A program made the position numbers and the translations under genes. Positions 1 through 8,044 of a stretch of DNA of 64,000 nucleotides are shown here, in pieces (within the stretch, counting starts at the first letter, position 1; every line of letters begins with the position of its first letter). The notes under the pieces were generated by a model. The model had not been told where the DNA came from and did not search any database. It was given only the letters and a program-made list of their open reading frames with translations. Origin of the DNA: UBA4971 sp900019985 (GTDB taxonomy: Bacteria; Bacillota; SHA-98; UBA4971); NCBI GenBank assembly GCA_050949175.1, contig JBMNFG010000012.1, positions 8,068 to 72,067 of the forward strand, read 5' to 3'.

Positions 1-1
1 C

Positions 2-1066
2 CATCTTGAAACCCGGGCTTCAGCAACTGTGCTGTCATCCATTGTAAAAGATCCCTCAGGCTACGGGCGAGTTGTGCGTGGAGCTTCAGGACGGGTTGAG
101 AGAATCGTCGAAGAGAAAGACTGCTCTCCTGAGGAAGCCCTGATAAAAGAGGTCAACAGCTCTGTTTACTGCTTCGAAAAACGCAGGCTGTTTGACGCCC
201 TGTCCCGCATAACCCCTGATAACGTGCAAGGGGAATACTATCTTACAGATGTCATCGAAATAATGATAAAAGACGGCCTCCGTGTTGAAGCTGTGATCTC
301 AAAAGATCCCCTAGCGGCACAAGGCATTAATACCAGAGTTCAACTGGCAGAGGCTGAGAAGATCTTCAGGGACAGGATCAGGGAGCGACTTATGCTCTCA
401 GGCGTCACCATGGTGGATCCTGCCACCACATTTATCGATTTTGATGTTATCATAGGACAGGATACAAAGATCCTGCCGTTTTCAATAATCCGGGGCAAGA
501 CGGTTATAGGCAAGAACTGCATAATCGGGCCTTTTACCCACATTATAGATTCAACTGTCTCTGACGGGGCATCTATAAGCAATGCTGTTGTTGTCGGAGC
601 TGAGGTAGGTAAAGAGGCGTCTGTCGGTCCTTATGCGTACCTTCGCGAAGGGACCCGTCTTTTTGAGAAATCCAAAGCCGGGACTTTTGTGGAGGTGAAA
701 AAATCAACTGTAGGGAAAGGCAGCAAGGTCCCTCATCAGACTTATCTTGGTGATGCAACAGTAGGCAAAGACGTCAACATAGGAGCAGGAACAATAACCT
801 GCAATTATGATGGATATAAGAAGCACCCTACGATTATTGCAGACGGGGTGTTTATAGGCAGTAACACGAACCTTGTGGCACCTGTTAAGATCGGGAAAGG
901 AGCTTATGTTGCTGCAGGTTCCACTATTACGCAAGATGTACCTGAAGGAGCCCTGGGAATTGCCCGTGGGAAGCAAAGAAACATAGAGGACTGGGTCAAG
1001 AGGCAAAAGAGAGAAGGTAAGAAATCAGGTTCGGAAGAGGAATCGGGCGGAACCTGCGATAAATAG
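2..1066 (+). CDS. glmU: Bifunctional UDP-GlcNAc pyrophosphorylase / glucosamine-1-P acetyltransferase, C-terminal part (5' end outside window)
   Basis: The reading frame is open from base 2 and enters the window already inside the gene: residues before the first Met read in frame as GlmU sequence (ATVLSS, then DPSGYGRVVR). About 100 N-terminal residues of the nucleotidyltransferase domain are missing from an enzyme of about 456 aa. The rest of that domain is followed by a left-handed beta-helix of hexapeptide repeats (roughly bases 420-950) with the acetyltransferase signature GAGTITCNYDG and a charged tail. The enzyme makes UDP-GlcNAc in the cytoplasm for peptidoglycan. It is followed 13 bp later by prs, the usual Bacillota order glmU-prs-ctc-pth, probably one transcript. 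Confidence 0.96.
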   Translation, partial: HLETRASATVLSSIVKDPSGYGRVVRGASGRVERIVEEKDCSPEEALIKEVNSSVYCFEKRRLFDALSRITPDNVQGEYYLTDVIEIMIKDGLRVEAVISKDPLAAQGINTRVQLAEAEKIFRDRIRERLMLSGVTMVDPATTFIDFDVIIGQDTKILPFSIIRGKTVIGKNCIIGPFTHIIDSTVSDGASISNAVVVGAEVGKEASVGPYAYLREGTRLFEKSKAGTFVEVKKSTVGKGSKVPHQTYLGDATVGKDVNIGAGTITCNYDGYKKHPTIIADGVFIGSNTNLVAPVKIGKGAYVAAGSTITQDVPEGALGIARGKQRNIEDWVKRQKREGKKSGSEEESGGTCDK

Positions 1067-1079
1067 GAGGGCTTGCATA

Positions 1080-2054
1080 ATGGACGACAAGAATGGGGTG
1101 CATCTGTTTTTACCGTCTTACAAGAAACTAAAACTGTTCACGGGGCTGGCTCATCCGGAGCTTGCCTTCGAGATTGCGTCTCACCTTGGCATAGGCGTTT
1201 CTGCCATGCGGGTGGACAGGTTTAAAGACGGCGAAATACGGGTAGCAATAGATGAAACAGTCAGAGGCATCGATTGCTTCGTAGTGCAGCCTACCTGCCC
1301 GCCTGTGAACGATAATCTAATGGAGCTATTGATTATCGCTGATGCCATGCGCCGGGCGTCTGCAAAAACTGTGACTGCAGTAATCCCGTATTATGGATAC
1401 GCAAGACAAGACAGGAAGACGAGAGCCAGAGACCCGATTACTGCCAAGCTAGTCGCTAACCTGCTGGTTACTGCCGGGTGTGACAGGGTACTCACAATGG
1501 ACCTTCACGCCGGCCAGATCCAGGGTTTCTTTGATATACCCGTTGACCCTTTGCTCGGCATGCCGATTCTGGTAAAATACGTGGAGGAATGCGGATTCAC
1601 TGACTGCGTCATTGCATCCCCCGATATCGGAGGGACAGTCAGAGCGCGGGCAATGGCGGAGAAACTAGGTGTTGGCTTGGTAGTCATCGACAAGAGGCGG
1701 CCTGCACCCAATGTCTCAGAAGTAATGCACATTATCGGAGATGTAAAGGGTAAGACGGTTGTTCTTGTTGATGATATAATCGATACCGGCGGCACCATTG
1801 TCCAGGCTGCCGAAGCTCTGATGGATAAAGGAGCAAAAGAGGTATTTGCAGCTTGCACCCATGCTCTCTTGTCAGGACGAGCAAAAGAGGTTTTGTCATC
1901 ATCGGTTCTTAAGAAAATAATCGTTACAAATACTATACCCCTTACTGAAGACAGACGTCCGGAAAGGACTGAAGTCTTGTCAGTTGCGCCTCTCATGGCA
2001 GAGGCAATTAAGCGTATTTACCAGGACCTGCCGGTCTCTCCGTTGTTCGAGTAG
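1080..2054 (+). CDS. prs: Ribose-phosphate pyrophosphokinase
   Basis: 324 aa, normal length for class I PRPP synthase. It converts ribose-5-phosphate and ATP to PRPP for purine, pyrimidine, histidine and NAD synthesis. Visible motifs are YYGYARQDRK with the catalytic flexible loop, DLHAGQIQGFF, and the PRPP-binding loop VLVDDIIDTGGT near residue 225. The ATG at 1080 follows TAGGAGGG with good spacing. It lies between glmU and ctc in what looks like one operon. Confidence 0.97.
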   Translation: MDDKNGVHLFLPSYKKLKLFTGLAHPELAFEIASHLGIGVSAMRVDRFKDGEIRVAIDETVRGIDCFVVQPTCPPVNDNLMELLIIADAMRRASAKTVTAVIPYYGYARQDRKTRARDPITAKLVANLLVTAGCDRVLTMDLHAGQIQGFFDIPVDPLLGMPILVKYVEECGFTDCVIASPDIGGTVRARAMAEKLGVGLVVIDKRRPAPNVSEVMHIIGDVKGKTVVLVDDIIDTGGTIVQAAEALMDKGAKEVFAACTHALLSGRAKEVLSSSVLKKIIVTNTIPLTEDRRPERTEVLSVAPLMAEAIKRIYQDLPVSPLFE

Positions 2055-2083
2055 GCGGCACTAACAGAAGGAGTTGACTTGAA

Positions 2084-2755
2084 GTGAGACAGGCAACATT
2101 AAAAGGAGAATTGCGGTATCAAAAAGGCAAAGGTGCTGCACGAAGGCTCAGAGCACGCCATAGGGTACCTGCTGTGATCTACGGGAGAGATAAGGACACG
2201 ACCTGTATCTCCCTGGATGAGCGTGAGTTTGAGAAAGCACTGCAGACTGGGCTTGGAGGAGGAACCTTAATTAAACTGGTCCTGTCGAAAGACGGGGATG
2301 AGGCAGGCTCGGATGCCTTTGAGACCGTTGCAATTCTCAAGGAAGTCCAGTCAGATGTCGTTAGAGGAAATGCGATTCACGTAGATTTCCAGGCAGTATC
2401 TATGGATGAGGCTATCACCACGAAGGTACCTGTTGTTATCATGGGTGAAGATGCCAGGCCAAGCGACGGAGGAGTTGTCCAGCACATGTTGTGGGAACTG
2501 GAACTCCGTGCCCTACCCATGGATATCCCTCAGCGGGTGGAAGTCGATATTTCCGGCTTGGGATTGGGAGACTCCTTAAAGGTAGAGGACCTTAATCTCC
2601 CTGAGAACATCCAGGTGCTCACTGCGGAGGATGAAGTAATCGTCCACGTCGCTGCTCCGAAGGCAGTAGTCGAAGAAGAGGCTGAGGATGAAGAACAGGC
2701 GGGCGAAGGAGCAGCCGAAGAGCATGAAGCGTCCGGAGGACATGAGGCAGAGTAA
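2084..2755 (+). CDS. rplY: 50S ribosomal protein L25, general stress protein Ctc type
   Basis: 223 aa, the long TL5/CTC form: an N-terminal L25 domain that binds 5S rRNA (RHRVPAVIYGRD and following) and a C-terminal TL5 beta domain. It ends in an acidic low-complexity tail rich in Glu/Ala (about the last 30 residues). It starts with GTG at 2084, with GAAGGAG upstream. The 3' end overlaps the start region of pth, which suggests coupled translation. The symbol ctc is equally used in this group. Confidence 0.93.
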   Translation: MRQATLKGELRYQKGKGAARRLRARHRVPAVIYGRDKDTTCISLDEREFEKALQTGLGGGTLIKLVLSKDGDEAGSDAFETVAILKEVQSDVVRGNAIHVDFQAVSMDEAITTKVPVVIMGEDARPSDGGVVQHMLWELELRALPMDIPQRVEVDISGLGLGDSLKVEDLNLPENIQVLTAEDEVIVHVAAPKAVVEEEAEDEEQAGEGAAEEHEASGGHEAE

Positions 2756-3335
2756 GGACGGATCCACAAAGGATGACATACTCGTTGTAGTCGGACTGGG
2801 AAACCCGGGCAGTCAATACGAGGGTTCCCGCCACAATGTCGGGTTTAGGGTATTGGACATATTGTCGAGCCGACACGGGATTCGTTTCAATGAGTACAGG
2901 TTCTCATCGCTTGTAGGATACGGAAAGATAGCGGGAAAAGATGTTGTCCTTGCCAAGCCTCTTACGTATATGAACCGGAGCGGTATTGCGGTTAAAGCTA
3001 TAACCGGCCGGTATGGCCTGGATCCTTGCAGGATTCTTGTGGTTTTGGATGACGTTGCTCTGGACCTGGGAAGGCTGAGGCTCCGCGCCAAAGGGAGCTC
3101 CGGCGGGCATAATGGGTTGCAATCCATTATTGACGCTGTGCAAACAGAAGAGGTTCCCAGGTTGCGTGTGGGTATCGGAATGCCCAACCCTTTGCTGGAT
3201 ATGAGCTGCCATGTGCTTAATTGGTTTGATAAGGAAGAAATTCCTGTGATTTCAGAGGCTTTGGTAAGAGCAGCAGATGCAGTAGGTGTATGGGTGGAAC
3301 ATGGCATTGAGCAGGCTATGAATGAGTTTAACTGA
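2724..3335 (+). CDS. pth: Peptidyl-tRNA hydrolase
   Basis: About 203 aa. It releases peptides from peptidyl-tRNAs that drop off ribosomes. The signature VVGLGNPGSQYEGSRHNVGF contains the catalytic His and substrate-binding Asn; KPLTYMNRSG, VVLDDVALDLGRLRLR and GSSGGHNGLQSI follow as expected. The start is uncertain: ATG 2724 has GAAGGAG 12 bp upstream, while ATG 2742 has GGAGG only 2 bp upstream; an open frame also extends back to 2688. All options overlap the end of ctc. A clear terminator follows at 3440. Confidence 0.95.
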   Translation: MKRPEDMRQSKDGSTKDDILVVVGLGNPGSQYEGSRHNVGFRVLDILSSRHGIRFNEYRFSSLVGYGKIAGKDVVLAKPLTYMNRSGIAVKAITGRYGLDPCRILVVLDDVALDLGRLRLRAKGSSGGHNGLQSIIDAVQTEEVPRLRVGIGMPNPLLDMSCHVLNWFDKEEIPVISEALVRAADAVGVWVEHGIEQAMNEFN

Positions 3336-3349
3336 TCCTCTCACAATGC

Positions 3350-3424
3350 TGCCGGGTGTTTGTCCGAGGCACTGGATGGCCGTCTGCGGTGTCGGATGTA
3401 CGTCCGTGGTGCCGGGTGTTGGTC
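3350..3424. repeat. Degenerate tandem repeat, about 17-23 bp units, between pth and its terminator
   Basis: Four GC-rich units beginning TGCCGGGTGTT, TGGATGGCCGT, TGTCGGATGTA and again TGCCGGGTGTT. The first and last share 11 bases exactly, 60 bp apart. Non-coding. It is the first of a series of unrelated tandem arrays in the gaps of the left third of the window. Confidence 0.5.
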
Positions 3425-3439
3425 ATAGAACTAAATTTG

Positions 3440-3466
3440 GAAGGGGCCGAAGCCCCTTCTTTTGTT
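3440..3466 (+). terminator. Rho-independent terminator of the glmU-prs-ctc-pth operon
   Basis: The stem GAAGGGGC / GCCCCTTC with a tight CGAA loop is followed on the plus strand by TTTTGTT. On the minus strand no T-run follows, so it serves the pth side rather than the spore protein gene. Confidence 0.85.
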
Positions 3467-3496
3467 GTCAGCATTGCCGACTTCTACGTGCCGGTC

Positions 3497-3694
3497 CTAC
3501 TTCCTGAGCTGATCTGCCATGAGTTGTTCAGCCTTTTGAATCAGCCCGCGAACTATCAGGCCGGCTTCTCGAGTGGTGATGTTGCTGTAGTCGTAAAATC
3601 CGTTTTGGACATCGATTTTGTCAGCAAATCCTAGTTCTTTTGCGATTTCGTATTTCACTTCATCCGAAACGATGCTACGGTTTCTCCGACCCAT
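3497..3694 (-). CDS. Small acid-soluble spore protein, alpha/beta type
   Basis: About 65 aa. It carries the two conserved SASP blocks: VKYEIAKELG in the first half and TTREAGLIVRGLIQKAEQ in the second. These proteins coat and protect DNA in dormant endospores and are cut by the GPR protease on germination. The ATG at 3694 has TAGGGGTG upstream at good spacing; an alternative GTG start lies at 3700. It is monocistronic and minus strand. It is direct evidence that the organism belongs to a spore-forming lineage. Confidence 0.88.
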   Translation of the reverse strand: MGRRNRSIVSDEVKYEIAKELGFADKIDVQNGFYDYSNITTREAGLIVRGLIQKAEQLMADQLRK

Positions 3695-3700
3695 AGCCAC

Positions 3701-3954
3701 ACCCCTACAAATAGTATTTCGCAGGGGCCGGATTAAATGAAAGAGTCTTTTGGATTAATCGGTAATAGTAGAAAATGAAACCATGATCTGATCAAGCCTA
3801 AGCGGACATCAAAAAAGTCGACTCGTTAACTCTCTCAAAATCATACGGTGAAAGATATCCGAGTATTAGCAGAAATGATTCTGTAAACCGAGAATAGTAG
3901 AGTGGAATCGGACGGAATATCCGGGCGGAGCTTGATCTGTTTAATCGAAGAAAA
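3701..3954. other. Intergenic stretch without recognised gene
   Basis: AT-rich sequence upstream of the spore protein gene. A sporulation sigma-G type promoter for that gene would be expected here, but I cannot place one with confidence. Open frames are short and lack family resemblance. Confidence 0.4.
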
Positions 3955-4258
3955 GCCCATCGCACGGCGCGCCTATTACGTGAAGCGTCCATTACGTGAA
4001 GTGCCTGTCATATGAAACATCCATTACCTAAGGCATCCATTACATGAAATGCTCATCGCATGAAACACCCTTTGCATAAAGCGTCCATTGCATAAAGCGC
4101 TCAATGCATAAAGCGCCCATTACATGAAGCAACCATTGGATGAAGTGCCAATTACACGGAGTGTCCATTACATGAAGCGCCCATTGCGTGAAACGCCGTG
4201 CATATGAAACGCCATGTACATGAAACGCATACTACACAAGATGCCTGCCGCATGAGAA
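3955..4258. repeat. 19 head-to-tail degenerate 16-bp repeats
   Basis: The stretch cuts into 19 consecutive 16-base units (the first at 3955-3970, then 3971, 3987 and so on) with no insertion or deletion. The consensus is close to GCCCATTACATGAAGC. Most units differ from it at 2-6 positions, yet the phase is kept to the last unit at 4243-4258. Sixteen is not a multiple of three and stops occur in all frames, so it is not coding. It lies just downstream of the minus-strand etfA. Confidence 0.9.
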
Positions 4259-4278
4259 AACCGTCCGGCTTTTCCGAT

Positions 4279-5502
4279 TTAATGCCCTCCGGCTTTTAGC
4301 TCGCTTATGAGCGCAGGCACAATTTCCACGACATCTCCGATTATGCTGTAGGTAGCTATGGAAAATATCGGGGCGTTGGGATCCTTGTTGATGGCAACTA
4401 TCACATCAGATGAGGACATCCCCGCTAAATGCTGGACTGCTCCGGAGATGCCGCAAGCTATGTAGAGCTTCGGCCTTACAGTCTTGCCGGTTTGTCCGAC
4501 TTGGTGTGCATACGGTATCCAGCCTGCATCCACTGCGGCGCGTGAAGCTCCTACTGCGCCTCCCAAGAGCTCTGCAAGCTCTTCTAGAAGCGCAAAGTTT
4601 CCAGGGCAGCCAAGGCCTCTGCCGCCTGACACTATTATGTCCGCTTCCTGGATGTTCACGTGCTGTCCCGGTATTGGGTATGTCTCCAGGAGTCTTGCAC
4701 GTGGCGCAATTATTTCCCGGGAAAGTTTAACGATTTCGCCTGTCCGGGCCTGGTCACGCTGTGCGGCTTTCATGACTTTCGGACGCACAGTTGCCATTTG
4801 AGGGCGCTTCTTCCGACAGACGATAGTAGCCATAATATTCCCGCCAAAGGCAGGCCTGGTTTGAAGGAGCAATCTCGTCTCTTTATCAATGGCAAGTTTG
4901 GTGCAGTCGGCAGTGAGACCGGTTTTGAGCTTGGCTGCTACCCTCGGCGCAAGGGATCTTCCGATAGTGGTGGCCGCAAAGAGAAATACAGAAGGACGGT
5001 ATTCCTCTGCAAGCTCACAGATCACTTGCGCATAAGGCTCATCTTGGAAACTCTCGAGCGCGGGGTCATCAACCAGGTATACTCTGCTTGCGCCGTACTT
5101 CAGCATCTCCTCGGCTGCATGCTCAACGTTATATCCTAAGAGAACCGCGCATAGGTCCTCTCCAAGGTCAGATGCCAGCTTTGCCCCTTCGCCCAGCAGT
5201 TCATACACGACTCCTGCAGGCTTTCCATTTCGCTGCTCTACGAATACCCACACTCCGTCTCCATGTCCGTCATGGGCTTCGGATCGGCCGTCTTCGGACG
5301 GTTTCGAAGATGGACCTAAATCGGGACCTAAATCCGAGACAACAATAGCGCCTGAAGGACACTCCTTGGCGCACGCTCCGCAGAAAACGCAACTGTCAAG
5401 AAGATAAGCAACGCCGTCTCTGATCTCTATAGCATTATATGGACAGGCAGGGATACATGCCTCACAGCCTGTACACTTACTTGCAATAATCTCAACTGAC
5501 AT
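4279..5502 (-). CDS. etfA: Electron transfer flavoprotein alpha subunit with N-terminal 2x[4Fe-4S] ferredoxin domain
   Basis: 407 aa. The N-terminal 60 or so residues hold two CxxCxxCxxxCP clusters (CTGCEACIPACP and CVFCGACAKECP), followed after a charged linker by a full EtfA: the N-terminal domain and a C-terminal FAD-binding domain with SGGRGLG, GQTGKTVRPKLYIACGISG and NKDPNAPIF. With EtfB it carries electrons to or from the acyl-CoA dehydrogenase encoded upstream. Ferredoxin-EtfA fusions are known from electron-bifurcating or confurcating systems such as caffeyl-CoA reductase CarE. The ATG at 5502 has AGGAGG 9 bp upstream. Last gene of acd-etfB-etfA. Confidence 0.94.
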   Translation of the reverse strand: MSVEIIASKCTGCEACIPACPYNAIEIRDGVAYLLDSCVFCGACAKECPSGAIVVSDLGPDLGPSSKPSEDGRSEAHDGHGDGVWVFVEQRNGKPAGVVYELLGEGAKLASDLGEDLCAVLLGYNVEHAAEEMLKYGASRVYLVDDPALESFQDEPYAQVICELAEEYRPSVFLFAATTIGRSLAPRVAAKLKTGLTADCTKLAIDKETRLLLQTRPAFGGNIMATIVCRKKRPQMATVRPKVMKAAQRDQARTGEIVKLSREIIAPRARLLETYPIPGQHVNIQEADIIVSGGRGLGCPGNFALLEELAELLGGAVGASRAAVDAGWIPYAHQVGQTGKTVRPKLYIACGISGAVQHLAGMSSSDVIVAINKDPNAPIFSIATYSIIGDVVEIVPALISELKAGGH

Positions 5503-5515
5503 TACGGAAAGCCTC

Positions 5516-6304
5516 CTAGAGTAAGTGGTCTTCCTTGAGCCTTATCAGGAGATTCCTGGCTTTCTCTTGTGCGGAATCCCCCTCTATGATTTCGCCTCCG
5601 GGCCTTATTTCCGGTGAGAAGATCTCCACTACTTGCGTAGGTGAACCTGATAATCCCACCATTTCATCGTCTACTTCCAGATCACTTGCTGTCCATACGG
5701 TAATCCGGGCTTTCCTTGCTCTTAGCGTGCCTTTAATAGACGGCATCCTCGGCTCGCCGATCTCTTTCAACACGGTTATGAGAACGGGAAGAGGCGACAT
5801 TATTACATCATAACTTTCTTCGGACATCCGGCGAACGCGAATATGCCCGTCTGAGATTTCCTCAACCTTGCTCACATACGTAATATGGGGAATATCAAGA
5901 TGTTCTGCGACTCCCGGGCCGACCTGGGCAGTATCCCCGTCTATTGCCTGCTTTCCGCAGATCACTATGTCAAACTCACCCAGTTTCGAAATGGCTTTGG
6001 CCAATGTGTATGAAGTAGCAAGCGTGTCTGAACCCCGAAAAGCCTGATCAGACAGAAGGATTGCTTCATCAGCTCCAAGAGCCAGGGTCTCACGGAGCGC
6101 GGCTTCTGCCTGAGGAGGGCCCATGGAGATGCAGGTAACCTTTCCGCCGTGCTCATCGCGTATTCTCAAGGCCTGCTCCAAGGCGTACATGTCGAAGGGG
6201 TTTACTATGGATGACACCCCTTCACGAACCAGTGTGTTGGTTTTTCGGTCTATTTTGACGTCTGTTGTTTCAGGGACTTGTTTTATGAGGACTACCACAT
6301 TCAT
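5516..6304 (-). CDS. etfB: Electron transfer flavoprotein beta subunit
   Basis: 262 aa, the usual length. It starts MNVVVLIKQVPETTDVKID, the classical EtfB beginning, and carries the nucleotide-binding signature region around VKEISDGHIRVRR and LPVLITVLKEIGEPRMPS. It is the partner of EtfA in the flavin heterodimer. Its ATG overlaps the stop of the acyl-CoA dehydrogenase as ATGA, so translation is coupled; etfA follows after 13 bp. Confidence 0.95.
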   Translation of the reverse strand: MNVVVLIKQVPETTDVKIDRKTNTLVREGVSSIVNPFDMYALEQALRIRDEHGGKVTCISMGPPQAEAALRETLALGADEAILLSDQAFRGSDTLATSYTLAKAISKLGEFDIVICGKQAIDGDTAQVGPGVAEHLDIPHITYVSKVEEISDGHIRVRRMSEESYDVIMSPLPVLITVLKEIGEPRMPSIKGTLRARKARITVWTASDLEVDDEMVGLSGSPTQVVEIFSPEIRPGGEIIEGDSAQEKARNLLIRLKEDHLL

Positions 6305-7458
6305 TTTCGTCTCGCTGCCTCCTTGAGGACAGCGCTTCCTATGATAGACCGCTGAATCTGGTTTGTGCCTTCGTAGATCTGGGTGATTTTCGCATCGCGC
6401 ATCATCTTCTCAACGGGATAGTCGCGCATGTAACCGTACCCGCCGAATATTTGCACAGCATCGCAAGTAACCTTCATGGCTACATCCGAAGCAAACAGCT
6501 TTGCCATGGATGAGGCTTTTGTAATATTGGGCTCACCTGCATCGATCGTCCTGGCTACACTGTAGACCAGGGATCTGGCTGCTTCGACCTGGGTAGCCAT
6601 GTCAGCCAGCATGTGTTCGACAGCCTGGAATTCTCCGATTCTCTTTCCGAACTGAACCCGCGTGGAGGCGTATTCAGCTGCTTTATCCAGTGCACCCTGG
6701 GCAATCCCTACAGCCTGAGCCGCTACTCCGGGGCGTGTCTTGTCAAGGGTGCGCATTGCGATCAAGAAACCTTTACCTTCTCTACCAAGGAGGTTTTCAG
6801 CCGGGATTCTACAGTCTTTGAATATCAGTTCAGTTGTGGAGGAGGCTCTGATACCCATCTTCTTTTCCTTTTTTCCGAAGTCAAATCCGGGGGTTCCCTT
6901 TTCAACAATGAAAGCTGTCATGCCTCTCTGGCCTTTTTCAGGGTCCACCGTTGCGAAGACCACGTATATGTCTGCTTCGCCGCCGTTTGTTATCCACTGC
7001 TTTGTTCCGTTAAGCACGTAAAAGTCTCCGTCGCGGACGGCTGTGGTTCGTATATTGCCTGCGTCGGACCCGGCATCAGGCTCTGTGAGTGCGAATGCTG
7101 CCAGCTTGGAACCGGACGCGATTTCAGGCATATACTTCTGCTTTTGCTCTTCTGTCCCGAACATTAGGATGGGGAACCCTCCGAGTCCGCTTGCTGCATA
7201 AGATACTGCCACTGCTGCGCAAGCCCGGGACAACTCTTCCACCACAAGGCATTGCTCGAACACGCCGCCTCCCAGGCCTCCGTACTCTTCCGGAACCCAG
7301 ACTGCAAATAGGTCAGCATCTGCAATAACGCGAATGAGGTCCCAGGGAAACTCTTCGCTTTCATCGAATTCGGCTGCTCGCGGTGCGATTTTCTCGTCAG
7401 CGATCTTTGCAGAAAGCTCCTTTATGATCTCCTGCTCCTCGGTGAGAAAGTAGTTCAT
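6301..7458 (-). CDS. Acyl-CoA dehydrogenase (short-chain type)
   Basis: About 385 aa. An FAD enzyme that introduces the alpha-beta double bond in acyl-CoAs or runs as an enoyl-CoA reductase. It shows FALTEPDAGSDAG, WITNGG, and the C-terminal YEGTNQIQ whose Glu is the usual catalytic base of the short-chain group. The ATG at 7458 (MNYFLTEEQ) has AGAGGAGG upstream and fits the family start better than the upstream Met at 7494. First gene of acd-etfB-etfA; the substrate is not determined, with butyryl-CoA or another acyl-CoA likely. Confidence 0.94.
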   Translation of the reverse strand: MNYFLTEEQEIIKELSAKIADEKIAPRAAEFDESEEFPWDLIRVIADADLFAVWVPEEYGGLGGGVFEQCLVVEELSRACAAVAVSYAASGLGGFPILMFGTEEQKQKYMPEIASGSKLAAFALTEPDAGSDAGNIRTTAVRDGDFYVLNGTKQWITNGGEADIYVVFATVDPEKGQRGMTAFIVEKGTPGFDFGKKEKKMGIRASSTTELIFKDCRIPAENLLGREGKGFLIAMRTLDKTRPGVAAQAVGIAQGALDKAAEYASTRVQFGKRIGEFQAVEHMLADMATQVEAARSLVYSVARTIDAGEPNITKASSMAKLFASDVAMKVTCDAVQIFGGYGYMRDYPVEKMMRDAKITQIYEGTNQIQRSIIGSAVLKEAARRK

Positions 7459-7522
7459 CCCGAGCGCCTCCTCTCTACAGGACGGGATTAGCACCTGCTT
7501 ATAATATGAGCTACTAATCGCA

Positions 7523-7551
7523 GTTTAACACCCTGGCTTAGATGCTGTCAA
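7523..7551 (-). promoter_or_regulatory. Candidate sigma-A promoter of acd-etfBA
   Basis: On the minus strand TTGACA (7551-7546) and TTAAAC (7528-7523) are 17 bp apart, about 65 bp upstream of the dehydrogenase start. The -35 is perfect and the -10 is weak. Confidence 0.45.
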
Positions 7552-7581
7552 GAAAGATCCGTTGTCCCACAAAGACTCCTA

Positions 7582-7627
7582 TTGACAAAACCTTCTTATG
7601 GGGGTATATTATACCCCGTAGGGTATA
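7582..7627 (+). promoter_or_regulatory. Sigma-A promoter with CsoR-type operator
   Basis: A perfect TTGACA (7582-7587) and TATATT (7605-7610) are separated by 17 bp. The -10 lies inside GGGGTATATTATACCCC (7601-7617), a perfect inverted repeat with a single central base. This overlaps TATACCCCGTAGGGTATA (7610-7627). The TACCC...GGGTA form is the known operator type of CsoR/CstR repressors, and such a repressor is encoded downstream at 8045. This supports autoregulation of csoR-trxA. Confidence 0.8.
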
Positions 7628-7684
7628 TTTACTTTGTTCTGCTGAGGATGTTGGCTTTCAGGGCAACTCATTGTCTCAGATAAA

Positions 7685-7890
7685 GCAGCTAAAACCGTAA
7701 TGAGCTCGCTAAGACAGCCAAGACAGTAATGAACTCACTCGGTAGCTAACGTCATAAAGAAGCCAGAACAGTAATGAACACCCTGGGCAGCTAACGTTAT
7801 AGAGTAGCCAAAACAGTAATGAACTCTCTTGACAGCTAGCGTTATCGAGTAGCCAAAAGAGTAGTGGACTCGCTCGACAGCTGACGATCT
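7685..7890. repeat. Degenerate 45-bp tandem repeat in the csoR leader
   Basis: The core GTAATGAAC recurs at 7726, 7771, 7816 and (as GTAGTGGAC) 7861, exactly 45 bp apart, preceded by a shortened copy 29 bp upstream. Each unit reads roughly AGCCAAAACAGTAATGAAC, then CTC, then GACAGCTAACG. It lies between the promoter at 7582 and csoR, so it would be transcribed as a 5' leader. Confidence 0.85.
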
Positions 7891-8044
7891 GATCAAAGAT
7901 TACTACTTGGCTTGTTACGGGCTTCTTCTTAGATACGGGCGCACGATCACGGTTTCGATCAACGACGTAAAACGTTTCAGCACACTTCGCAGTGCACGAT
8001 CTGTCAAGGAAAAGATATTGCAGCAGGGAGGTGTGTGAGCGATA

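Noticed and set aside
3798..3992. 64-codon minus-strand frame before the 16-bp array
   Set aside because: No start signal and no resemblance; runs into the repeats.
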